Assembly (NCBI GenBank): GCA_023299895.1
Contig: JALZWI010000248.1
Location: 1-8,140 of the forward strand
DNA length: 8,140 bases
Direction of reading: 5' to 3'
DNA from: Arenicella sp.
GTDB taxonomy: Bacteria; Pseudomonadota; Gammaproteobacteria; Arenicellales; Arenicellaceae
Below, one piece after another: positions 1 through 7,824 of the stretch (positions are counted from its first letter, which is position 1; every line of letters begins with the position of its first letter). A program made the position numbers and the translations under genes. The notes beneath the pieces are model-generated. The model made no database searches. It saw only the letters and a list, made by a program, of their open reading frames with translations, and had not been told where the DNA came from.

Positions 1-1073
1 TATCTCGACATTAAACTTCGATGATTATGAATGCCCATTAAAATACCAAAACCGGCCATTAACGTCACCATTGATGTGCCTCCATAACTAATTAATGGTA
101 ACGGCACACCCACTACCGGCAACATACCAGAAACCATTCCAATATTAACAAAAACATAAAAAAAGAATGTCATAGACAGGCTGCCCGCCAACAACCTTGA
201 ATATGTATCTTTAGTGTAAAACGCAATATACAAACCGCGACCAGTGATAAACACATACAATGCCAACAACATAATGACGCCAATAAAACCAAACTCTTCT
301 GAAAAAACTGAAAAGATAAAATCGGTATGCCGCTCTGGAATAAATTCAAGCTGAGACTGACTGCCATTTAACCAACCTTTACCTTGTGCTCCGCCCGAAC
401 CAATCGCAATCATTGATTGAATGCTATGGTAACCTGCCCCTAAAGGATCAGACCATGGATCAAACAAAGTAAGAACTCTACGTTGTTGGTAAGGGTGTAA
501 TAATTGCCACAAGAACGGCGCCGCAATTCCAGTACAAACAATTAATACCCCAATGCTACGCCAAGCAAACCCTGCCATAAAAACAATGATAATACCCGAC
601 ATCATTATCATTAAGGTCGTACCTAAATCAGGCTGCTTTAAAATCAATGCTGCGGGCACAAACAAGACACTAGCGGCGATCACTAAATTTTTCTTTGATG
701 GCGGCAAAGAGCCTTTTGTAAACACCCAAGCCAACATCATTGGAACAGCAAGTTTCATGATTTCTGAAGGTTGAAAACGGATAATGCCAAGATCCAACCA
801 ACGAGTAGCTCCTTTACCTGTATAACCAATCACTAATACCAACATTAACAATACTAGCCCCAGACTAAAAATATACGGTGACCAGCGAAACCAACTATCA
901 GGCCGTAACTGAGCGAAGCCAATCATAACGATAAAGGCGACCAACATTCTTAGCGACTGATTGACTAATAACTTAGAGTTTTCACCTCCAGCGCTATACA
1001 AGATAACCAAACTCGCCATACACAACAGCAATAACCCAAACAATAATGGCCAGTCAACTTTTATACGAAACAT
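1..1073 (-). CDS. rodA: RodA, SEDS-family peptidoglycan glycosyltransferase (3' end at window edge)
   Basis: RodA polymerises lipid II into glycan strands for side-wall growth and works in the inner membrane with PBP2. I translated this frame from the ATG at 1073; 357 codons are visible and all are open. It is strongly hydrophobic with many membrane segments. Family motifs are clear: GATRW at residues 88-92, QPSE at 101-104, the ERHTDFIF stretch holding D251 (the position of the essential Asp262 of E. coli RodA), and the SEDS signature from G312 to S334, including PLPLISYGG. The final visible residues are SLMSR, and the next codon begins TA, so the gene either stops exactly at the edge or continues with Tyr. 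E. coli RodA is about 370 residues, so little is missing either way. The start follows the mrdA stop with no gap, and a weak AGG lies just upstream inside mrdA. This points to translational coupling with the PBP2 partner. Confidence 0.96.
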   Translation of the reverse strand, partial: MFRIKVDWPLLFGLLLLCMASLVILYSAGGENSKLLVNQSLRMLVAFIVMIGFAQLRPDSWFRWSPYIFSLGLVLLMLVLVIGYTGKGATRWLDLGIIRFQPSEIMKLAVPMMLAWVFTKGSLPPSKKNLVIAASVLFVPAALILKQPDLGTTLMIMMSGIIIVFMAGFAWRSIGVLIVCTGIAAPFLWQLLHPYQQRRVLTLFDPWSDPLGAGYHSIQSMIAIGSGGAQGKGWLNGSQSQLEFIPERHTDFIFSVFSEEFGFIGVIMLLALYVFITGRGLYIAFYTKDTYSRLLAGSLSMTFFFYVFVNIGMVSGMLPVVGVPLPLISYGGTSMVTLMAGFGILMGIHNHRSLMSR

Positions 1074-3026
1074 TTAGCCTGTTCCCGCTTCTGTAACTAC
1101 TGCAGCATCTGCCGTTGGTGCCAATTCAGTTGCCTGGCTTTGAGGTTCATCTGGCACAACCGCTTCAATCAGTGTATTGGCATCTTCTCCAAGCAAGTAA
1201 TAATCCATCACTTTGCGAGCTACAGGTGCAGCATTAGCGCTACCGCCACCGCCATTTTCAATCACTACAGACACTGCGATTTTAGGTTCTTCCACCGGCG
1301 CAAACGAAATAAACAACGCATGCTTTCTCTGGAACTCAGTCAATAGATCTTCATCATAACTAGCGCCTTGGGCAATATTAACCACCTGAGCAGTACCAGA
1401 CTTGCCGGCAATACTGTATTTTGCATCTGAACCAATTGCGCGCGCAGTTCCCCTGGGGCCCTCTACCACTAGTCTCATACCTTCAATCACAGTGTCGTAG
1501 TGCTGTTCTCCCACAGTGACTGTATTTAAAATATTTCCGATCTGCGGAACCTCAACTCCATCAAAATGTTCAGCATTGTGACTCAAGCGGTTAACTAATC
1601 GCGGTTCAATTCTCTGCCCACGGTTAGCTAGTGTCGCCGTCATAACGCTGAGCTGGAGAGGTGTTGCCAATAAGAAACCCTGGCCAATGCCAGAAATCAA
1701 TGTTTCGCCCGGATACCAGGGCTGATCATGAACTCGCCGCTTCCATTCTTGTGATGGCATTAAACCAGATGGTTCACCAATCAAGTCAATACCAGTTCGC
1801 TGCCCAAGACCAAATTTACTTAAAAAGTCGTGTAATTTATCAATCCCAAGCGTATTCGCTAATTGATAATAAAAGACATTACATGACTGCATAATCGAGT
1901 CAATCATATTCGTCGCGCCATGACCACCTTCGCGCCAACAGCGATATTTATGGCTGCTGCCCTTTAATTGATAATAGCCTGGACAAGTTATATGAGTGTC
2001 TTTATTCCAACCATCATTTAATCCAGCTAATGCAACCAAGCCCTTAATAGTTGATCCTGGCGCATACCGCCCATTTAAGGCTCGATTCAACAACGGACGC
2101 TGCAAGTCATCACGCAGAGCATTATAAGAGCGATGGTCAATACCATTTACAAACTTATTCGGGTCATAGACAGGGTTACTGACAAACGCTAAAACGTCAC
2201 CGGTGCTAGGCTCAATAGCAATGACTGAGCCACGTCTACCATCTAAATACTCACGCGCTTTTACTTGTAAGTCAGCATCAATATTCAAATAAATATCATC
2301 ACCCGAAACTGAAGGGTTGTTATCCAATACTCTAACGATTCGCCCGTGTGCATTTGTTTCTACTTGTTGAAAACCAACCTCCCCAAGTAAAACATCTTCG
2401 TATTTTGCTTCAATACCTAACTTTCCGATATATTCAGTGCCTTGATAGGCCTGACGGTCAATTTCATCGAGTTCCTGTTGATTGATTCTCCCTACATAAC
2501 CAAGCACGTGCACTAATTCACCTGCATAAGGGTAGTGTCGCTGCAAACGTGCCTGCACATCTGCACCATTTAAGCGGTGTTGATTGACCACAAAACGAGC
2601 TACTTCTTCCTCGCTTAAGTTAACTTTTAATACTTGTTTTTCAAAATCAGGTCGCACCCTTATCTGACTTTTCAGTTTGCTGACTTCTGCTGGTGATATT
2701 TGAATTATTTTAGTCAGCTCGTCAAGTAAACTGTCTAAACTATTGACCTCGGACGGTAATATTTCTAGCGTGAAGACAGGGATATTCTCAGCTAAAACTT
2801 TGCCATTACGATCGTAGATTTGGCCACGTACTGGTGGCACAGGTACTAAGCGAACGCGGTTATCTTTCGATAAAACTTCAAAACGTTGAAAGCTATATAC
2901 CTGCAAGTACCAAGTGCGTATTAATAATACGAGTGTCAACATTACCAAAAAGACAATCATGGCAATCAGGCGTGCGTGAATCAGGTTGGTTTCACGCAAA
3001 TAATCTTTTAACTCAACTCGTTGCAT
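1074..3026 (-). CDS. mrdA: Penicillin-binding protein 2, elongasome transpeptidase
   Basis: PBP2 is the monofunctional class B transpeptidase that cross-links new side-wall peptidoglycan; it is anchored in the inner membrane with its catalytic domain in the periplasm. The 650-residue product has a cytoplasmic N-terminus, one membrane helix at about 20-38, the pedestal region with RGQIYDRNG at 68-75, and the transpeptidase domain. Catalytic motifs are intact: S325-T-I-K328 (SxxK, nucleophile S325), S381-C-N383 (SxN) and K542-S-G-T545 (KTG-type). GIGQG at 446-450 is also typical. E. coli PBP2 is 633 residues; the extra length is mainly an Ala/Glu/Pro-rich tail after about residue 612. Between SxxK and SxN lie C348, C363, H369 and C382, a possible zinc site. 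The start at 3026 gives the expected N-terminus, and only a weak TGAG precedes it. The gene lies 19 bases after mreD and abuts rodA. Confidence 0.97.
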   Translation of the reverse strand: MQRVELKDYLRETNLIHARLIAMIVFLVMLTLVLLIRTWYLQVYSFQRFEVLSKDNRVRLVPVPPVRGQIYDRNGKVLAENIPVFTLEILPSEVNSLDSLLDELTKIIQISPAEVSKLKSQIRVRPDFEKQVLKVNLSEEEVARFVVNQHRLNGADVQARLQRHYPYAGELVHVLGYVGRINQQELDEIDRQAYQGTEYIGKLGIEAKYEDVLLGEVGFQQVETNAHGRIVRVLDNNPSVSGDDIYLNIDADLQVKAREYLDGRRGSVIAIEPSTGDVLAFVSNPVYDPNKFVNGIDHRSYNALRDDLQRPLLNRALNGRYAPGSTIKGLVALAGLNDGWNKDTHITCPGYYQLKGSSHKYRCWREGGHGATNMIDSIMQSCNVFYYQLANTLGIDKLHDFLSKFGLGQRTGIDLIGEPSGLMPSQEWKRRVHDQPWYPGETLISGIGQGFLLATPLQLSVMTATLANRGQRIEPRLVNRLSHNAEHFDGVEVPQIGNILNTVTVGEQHYDTVIEGMRLVVEGPRGTARAIGSDAKYSIAGKSGTAQVVNIAQGASYDEDLLTEFQRKHALFISFAPVEEPKIAVSVVIENGGGGSANAAPVARKVMDYYLLGEDANTLIEAVVPDEPQSQATELAPTADAAVVTEAGTG

Positions 3027-3045
3027 TTTTGCTCATTAATAACAA

Positions 3046-3543
3046 TTATCTAATACGAGCCTTACGCCGCAACTCGTGTAGTAAAATACTGATGAATGGC
3101 CAAACCAATATACAACCTAATATTGAATACCAATATTCAACAGTAATTGTAAAATCGCCAACCAGACCATACAGCCAACCTGTAATTAACTTTAATAGTG
3201 CCACAAACATGGCAACCACGATCGTTTGTTGCCAAATAGAAAGCACACTTAATTGTTGATTGGCTCGATTAACCACAAATGCCAGCGTCGCTAACCCCAA
3301 CCCCTCGACACCAAACTCTCGTACAAATAAAACCTCCAAGAGAATCCCAATGATAAACCCAACGAATGGGCCGACTTTTTCAGGAGTGTACAATGCCCAA
3401 TAAACAATGACTAAAGCAACCCAATCAGGCCAAAAATAAAATAACCACTGCGGCAACGGCACAATCATCAACGCTAAGGCAACTAAAGCCGAAAAAGCAA
3501 CTGACCAAAATATTTTAAAACTTGAAGTGCGACTAGCTGACAT
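3046..3543 (-). CDS. mreD: MreD, rod-shape-determining membrane protein
   Basis: MreD is a small integral membrane component of the elongasome, encoded between MreC and PBP2 and thought to modulate MreC-dependent activation of PBP2/RodA. The 165-residue product matches the usual size (E. coli 162). It has about five hydrophobic segments, near residues 11-28, 34-51, 57-74, 106-128 and 138-155, and a basic C-terminus (RRKARIR). Features shared with E. coli MreD as I recall it include the P-D-W-V-A-L stretch at 39-44, YWAL at 48-51, and IWQQ at 103-106 before a membrane helix. In the segment after GFIIG, residue E70 stands where E. coli has Asp, a conservative change. The gene is 47 bases downstream of mreC, and that gap holds a 16-bp palindrome. 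No clear Shine-Dalgarno sequence precedes the ATG at 3543. Similarity within this family is low, so position supports the name as much as sequence does. Confidence 0.93.
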   Translation of the reverse strand: MSASRTSSFKIFWSVAFSALVALALMIVPLPQWLFYFWPDWVALVIVYWALYTPEKVGPFVGFIIGILLEVLFVREFGVEGLGLATLAFVVNRANQQLSVLSIWQQTIVVAMFVALLKLITGWLYGLVGDFTITVEYWYSILGCILVWPFISILLHELRRKARIR

Positions 3544-3565
3544 TGTGATTCAGGTAAATTATTTT

Positions 3566-3581
3566 TATGTTTATAAACATA
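3566..3581. repeat. 16-bp perfect palindrome between mreC and mreD
   Basis: TATGTTTATAAACATA reads the same on both strands and occupies the centre of the 47-base mreC-mreD gap. As RNA it could form only a weak AU-rich stem with a tight turn. It is not followed by a U-tract on the minus strand, so it is unlikely to be a terminator. It may be a protein site or chance in AT-rich DNA. Confidence 0.4.
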
Positions 3582-3590
3582 GCTTATAGA

Positions 3591-4526
3591 CTAGTCTGAC
3601 AGCGCTTCATTTAGGAGAGGTTTGCTTAAAAGCGGCTTGTTTTGTTCTGGTACTTGCTCAAGACTAGAACTCGACTCTTTATTAAGGTTTGCAAAATTCG
3701 ATTTAGTACGCTGTTCTCGAGTTAATAATAAAACATGGTTTGAACGGTCTAGCTTGCCGATTGGTTCTGCCGTTACACGCATGAAAGCCTCATCTTGAAT
3801 GATCTCCACATCGGTGATTGTTGCCACTGGGTAGCCATTAGGGAAGCGCCCACCCAGTCCTGAACTGAGCAACACATCACCTTTTTGTATATCTGAATTT
3901 TGGTTTAAATATGGCACCCTCAATGACGAAACACTACCAGTACCATAAACCACTGTTCGCAAACCAGTTCGTTGCACTTGCACTGGCATTGCATGCCCGG
4001 GGTCAGTAATTAACATTACTCCACTGTTAAATGGCATCGCTTCAGTAACTTGCCCGATCACACCTTGGTCATCGATTACAGCTTGTCCAGCATAAACACC
4101 ATCACGAATACCTCGACCGACCAATACGCGATGATTATAAGGATCAATGCTGACATTAATTAATTCAGCCAAGGTGACTTTTTCATTGAGACGTTCTGAT
4201 GCATCAAGCAAGGTTCGCAAATCTCTATTTTCATCTTGCAGAGTCCTTAACAACAAGGTTTCAGATTTAAGTTGAAAATACTCATTACGTAAATTTTCGT
4301 AAGCGATATCGATGCCTGGATCGGAGGATAAGGCACTTGTCAATAAACTTCCTAATGATGAAGGCACTGATGCCAGCACTTGGATAGGTGTAACGACTAC
4401 GGCTAAGACATTGCGCAAGCCATCCAACCAGGTCGTCCGCGCATCAAAAATCAATAATCCCACAGACAAAAAGAAAATCAGTCCGTACTCTCGCCAACCT
4501 GAATTTTTACGAAATTGATTAGCCAT
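3591..4526 (-). CDS. mreC: MreC, rod-shape-determining periplasmic scaffold protein
   Basis: MreC is a bitopic inner-membrane protein that forms periplasmic assemblies and binds PBP2, switching on the RodA/PBP2 synthase. The 311-residue product has a short basic cytoplasmic N-terminus, one membrane helix at about 14-28, a probable coiled coil at about 74-116 (heptad-like Leu in ENLRNEYFQLK and LLLRTLQDENRDL), then the beta-rich MreC domain to about residue 270. Conserved motifs are DQGVIGQV at 153-160, LITDP at 172-176 and SSGLGGRFPNGYP at 221-233. After residue 271 comes a hydrophilic, probably disordered tail with a Ser run and two copies of KPLL (297-300 and 302-305). It follows mreB by 91 bases with no terminator-like hairpin that I can see, so cotranscription is likely. 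No Shine-Dalgarno sequence is visible before the ATG at 4526. Confidence 0.96.
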   Translation of the reverse strand: MANQFRKNSGWREYGLIFFLSVGLLIFDARTTWLDGLRNVLAVVVTPIQVLASVPSSLGSLLTSALSSDPGIDIAYENLRNEYFQLKSETLLLRTLQDENRDLRTLLDASERLNEKVTLAELINVSIDPYNHRVLVGRGIRDGVYAGQAVIDDQGVIGQVTEAMPFNSGVMLITDPGHAMPVQVQRTGLRTVVYGTGSVSSLRVPYLNQNSDIQKGDVLLSSGLGGRFPNGYPVATITDVEIIQDEAFMRVTAEPIGKLDRSNHVLLLTREQRTKSNFANLNKESSSSLEQVPEQNKPLLSKPLLNEALSD

Positions 4527-4617
4527 GATTAATTTTATCGTAACAATGAATCAGATAGAGACCGACCCAATTGCTGGTTCACCCCGTTTTAATTCGTGCG
4601 ATATTAAGATAGACACT

Positions 4618-5688
<1,071 letters not shown>

Positions 5689-5784
5689 TTATTTAAAGTT
5701 TCTATTAAAAACAAATATGGGGAATCAATATTAAAAATCAAAATCTGCGTAAAATTAAAGTCAACCCGACTAAATATAGGACAT

Positions 5785-5813
5785 TTTTTGGCAATTGTTT
5801 GAAACTTTATAAT
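5785..5813 (+). promoter_or_regulatory. Candidate sigma-70 promoter for gatCAB
   Basis: A perfect -10 hexamer TATAAT lies at 5808-5813. At 17-base spacing the -35 position (5785-5790) reads TTTTTG, which is weak. A better hexamer, TTGGCA at 5788-5793, is only 14 bases away, which is too close for a standard promoter. If used, the leader to gatC would be about 160 bases. The hit overlaps the candidate minus-strand promoter, so the two polymerases could compete. Confidence 0.25.
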
Positions 5814-5840
5814 TATTGTATTTAATCGGTGATTGTACAA
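5812..5840 (-). promoter_or_regulatory. Candidate sigma-70 promoter for mreB operon
   Basis: On the minus strand, TTGTAC (5840-5835) is followed after 17 bases by AATAAT (5817-5812). The -10 matches five of six consensus bases, and the -35 matches three. This would place the start about 140 bases upstream of the mreB ATG. A perfect minus-strand TTGACA also occurs at 5945-5940, but its best -10 at proper spacing is poor. This is a pattern match only; AT-rich DNA gives many chance hits. Confidence 0.25.
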
Positions 5841-5924
5841 CGTAAAGCGGCCTTACGCTATTCAACAAAACCGCTATCTGTGGTAATTTCATGGTTTATT
5901 CAACCTTTTCATTCATGTTGTTAA

Positions 5925-5942
5925 ACAAAGGCTCAACTTTGT
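5925..5942. repeat. Inverted repeat (6-bp arms, 6-base loop)
   Basis: ACAAAG (5925-5930) and CTTTGT (5937-5942) are exact reverse complements around the loop GCTCAA, and an A-run follows on the plus strand. On the minus strand the hairpin overlaps the TTGACA hexamer at 5945-5940. The stem is AT-rich and short, and no U-tract follows it on the plus strand, so it is not a good terminator for rightward transcription. Confidence 0.4.
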
Positions 5943-5953
5943 CAAAAAAAGTC

Positions 5954-5967
5954 ATTGTGAGCACAAT
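5954..5967. promoter_or_regulatory. Operator-like palindrome upstream of gatC
   Basis: ATTGTG-AG-CACAAT is a perfect inverted repeat with 6-bp arms and a 2-base centre, ending 15 bases before the gatC ATG. The shape suits a dimeric helix-turn-helix repressor, and TTGTGAGC resembles half of a lac-type operator. No regulator gene is in the window, so the binding protein is unknown. It could also act at the RNA level near the ribosome-binding region. Confidence 0.35.
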
Positions 5968-5982
5968 TAAAAACTCAAAATC

Positions 5983-6270
5983 ATGTCGCTAAATAATAAA
6001 ACCGTCCACGATATTGCGCGCCTCGCAAGACTCGAAATTGAATCAACTGAGGTCGAAAAATATCGCCAAGAACTGTCCAATATTTTGGACCTTGTTGCCC
6101 AAATGGAAGCCGTTGATACAACCGACATCAAGCCGATGACACACCCCTTTGATGCAACCCTACGACTACGCCCTGATGTCGTTAGCGAAGACAACCAACG
6201 TGATAAATTTCAAAGTATCGCGCCAAGCACCGAAGATGGATTGTATTTGGTACCTAAAGTGATTGACTGA
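5983..6270 (+). CDS. gatC: GatC, subunit C of tRNA-dependent amidotransferase
   Basis: GatC is the small subunit that wraps round GatA and GatB and stabilises the cytoplasmic complex that amidates Glu-tRNA(Gln) and/or Asp-tRNA(Asn). The 95-residue product has the usual length. Its N-terminal helical part (TVHDIARLARLEI, 7-19) closely matches the Pseudomonas GatC pattern as I recall it. Conserved points are HPF at 54-56, LRPD at 62-65 and the C-terminal EDGLYLVPKVI (84-94). The ATG at 5983 is the most upstream possible start, because an in-frame TAA lies at 5968-5970. No Shine-Dalgarno sequence is visible before it; a palindrome sits just upstream. It is first of the gatCAB block and is separated from gatA by 90 bases without a convincing terminator (only a 4-bp stem just after the stop). 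Confidence 0.95.
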   Translation: MSLNNKTVHDIARLARLEIESTEVEKYRQELSNILDLVAQMEAVDTTDIKPMTHPFDATLRLRPDVVSEDNQRDKFQSIAPSTEDGLYLVPKVID

Positions 6271-6345
6271 GACCTTAACAAGGCTTAATACAACAACCTA
6301 ATTTTTAGACTTTTTATAACGCACTCTCAAGACAATCTCTGTGTG

Positions 6346-6350
6346 CAGGA
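6346..6350 (+). promoter_or_regulatory. Ribosome-binding site deciding the gatA start
   Basis: CAGGA lies ten bases upstream of the GTG at 6361. It falls inside the frame that would be read from the alternative GTG at 6343, which has nothing resembling a Shine-Dalgarno sequence. This favours the shorter GatA. The spacing is slightly long and the match is partial. Confidence 0.5.
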
Positions 6351-6360
6351 ATTAAATTTA

Positions 6361-7824
6361 GTGACTATAACTACCTTATCCCAGCTGTCAGCGGATTTAT
6401 CTGCTGGCAAAGTTTCCAGCGTCGAACTGACACAGGACTACCTAGCTCGAATCGATCAATCCAAGCACAATGCTTTTATTAGCTGCGATGCAGATTTCGC
6501 TGTTGAGCAAGCAAAAAAAGCAGACAGAAAAAGAACCAATGGCGACCCATCACCCTTGCTTGGAGTGCCTATTGCACAAAAAGATATTTTTTGTATCGAT
6601 GGTACACAAACCACCTGTGGTTCAAAAATTTTAGAAAATTTTATTGCACCTTACACCGCAACAGTCATCGACAATATGCAATCCAATGGTATTGTAAGCC
6701 TCGGCAAAACCAATATGGATGAGTTTGCAATGGGCTCATCCAACGAGACTTCGTACTATGGAAATGTACTCAACCCGTGGGGTGAAAACCTTGTTCCTGG
6801 TGGCAGTTCTGGTGGTTCCGCAGCAGCAGTATCAGCGCAATTAGCGCCCGCCGCTACGGGGACAGACACCGGCGGTTCAATTCGACAACCAGCAGCCTTC
6901 TGCGGTTTAACTGGTATCAAACCAAGCTATGGCAGATGCTCGCGATACGGCATGATCGCATTCGCTTCGTCTCTTGACCAAGCCGGCCCTATGACGCACA
7001 CAGCTGAAGACGCTGCATTATTGCTTAATACCATGGCCGGGTTTGATGCAAAAGACTCAACATCTCTAGACGTTGAAGCTGAAGACTTTACACGCTCTTT
7101 AGACGACTCATTGAAAGGCTTAAGAATTGGTTTGCCGAAAGAGTTTTTTGGTGAAGGCCTTAATAATGAAATTGCTACCTTAATTGAAGCCGCAATTAAA
7201 CAATATGAAAACTTAGGTGCTACGGTTAAAGAAGTATCACTACCCAATAGCCACTTAGCATTACCCAGCTACTATGTAATTGCACCCGCTGAGGCTTCAT
7301 CTAATTTGTCTCGTTTTGATGGCGTTCGTTACGGCTTTCGTGCTGATGAATATTCTGACCTAGCCGATATGTATAGCAAAACTCGTTCGCAGGGTTTTGG
7401 TGATGAAGTTAAACGCCGAATCATGATCGGCGCCTATGCACTGTCATCTGGTTATTATGATGCTTACTATTCTCAAGCACAAAAATTACGCCGTTTAATC
7501 TCTAATGATTTTGATGCCGTCTTTAAAGAGTGTGATGTGCTCATGGGGCCAACCACACCAAGCACCGCTTTTACACAAGGCAGCCGAACCGATGATCCAA
7601 TTTCAATGTATTTAAATGATATCTACACCATTCCTGCTAACTTAGCAGGCTTACCTGCAGGCTCAATCCAAGCAGGCCTAACCAGCGAAGGTCTACCTGC
7701 AGGTTTGCATTTGATTACCCCTTATTTACAAGAAGCAAAGCTACTTAATATTGCGCACCAATTTCAACAAGTGACTGATTGGCATACCAAAGTCGCGCCA
7801 AGCATCGCTCAGGGAGGTCAATAA
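6361..7824 (+). CDS. gatA: GatA, glutaminase/amidase subunit of amidotransferase
   Basis: GatA hydrolyses glutamine and passes the ammonia to GatB, where the misacylated aminoacyl-tRNA is amidated. The 487-residue product belongs to the amidase-signature family and has the complete Ser-cisSer-Lys triad: K74 in VPIAQKD, S149 in PGGSSGGS and S173 in DTGGSIRQP (numbered from this start), at the same spacing as S. aureus K79/S154/S178. Other family stretches include [15 protein letters not shown] and [19 protein letters not shown] chose the GTG at 6361 because CAGGA (6346-6350) precedes it by ten bases and the N-terminus then aligns with Pseudomonas GatA (about 484 residues). An upstream in-frame GTG at 6343 would add six residues but has no ribosome-binding site. 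The TAA stop overlaps the gatB ATG by one base. Confidence 0.95.
   Translation: MTITTLSQLSADLSAGKVSSVELTQDYLARIDQSKHNAFISCDADFAVEQAKKADRKRTNGDPSPLLGVPIAQKDIFCIDGTQTTCGSKILENFIAPYTATVIDNMQSNGIVSLGKTNMDEFAMGSSNETSYYGNVLNPWGENLVPGGSSGGSAAAVSAQLAPAATGTDTGGSIRQPAAFCGLTGIKPSYGRCSRYGMIAFASSLDQAGPMTHTAEDAALLLNTMAGFDAKDSTSLDVEAEDFTRSLDDSLKGLRIGLPKEFFGEGLNNEIATLIEAAIKQYENLGATVKEVSLPNSHLALPSYYVIAPAEASSNLSRFDGVRYGFRADEYSDLADMYSKTRSQGFGDEVKRRIMIGAYALSSGYYDAYYSQAQKLRRLISNDFDAVFKECDVLMGPTTPSTAFTQGSRTDDPISMYLNDIYTIPANLAGLPAGSIQAGLTSEGLPAGLHLITPYLQEAKLLNIAHQFQQVTDWHTKVAPSIAQGGQ
7811..7818 (+). promoter_or_regulatory. Strong Shine-Dalgarno sequence for gatB
   Basis: AGGGAGGT ends five bases before the gatB ATG at 7824 and lies within the last codons of gatA. 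It is by far the strongest ribosome-binding site in the window and confirms the gatB start in the TAATG overlap. Confidence 0.9.

Noticed and set aside
553..774. Plus-strand open frame of 73 codons, and a minus-strand frame at 170-367, within rodA
   Set aside because: Both lie within the continuous RodA reading frame, which has all SEDS motifs.
2834..3259. Plus-strand open frame of 141 codons
   Set aside because: It lies antisense across the start of mrdA and the end of mreD, resembles no family I know, and has no ribosome-binding context. It is a shadow of the real genes.
4527..4617. Search for a terminator or structured RNA in the 91-base mreB-mreC gap
   Set aside because: Only short, mismatched stems are present (for example around 4564-4580). 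Nothing resembles a terminator or known RNA.
5967..6194. Minus-strand open frame of 75 codons over gatC
   Set aside because: It is antisense to a clear GatC; the Ser-rich composition is typical of a shadow frame.
6273..6283. CCTT-AAC-AAGG stem after gatC as a terminator
   Set aside because: The stem has only four base pairs and no T-run follows directly. Termination here would also cut off gatA and gatB.
6315..6320. TATAAC as a possible separate gatA promoter
   Set aside because: There is no acceptable -35 hexamer at 15-19 bases upstream, and the short gap fits a gatCAB operon.
6927..7247. Minus-strand open frame of 106 codons
   Set aside because: It is fully antisense to gatA, whose catalytic motifs and length are intact. 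No family features are present.
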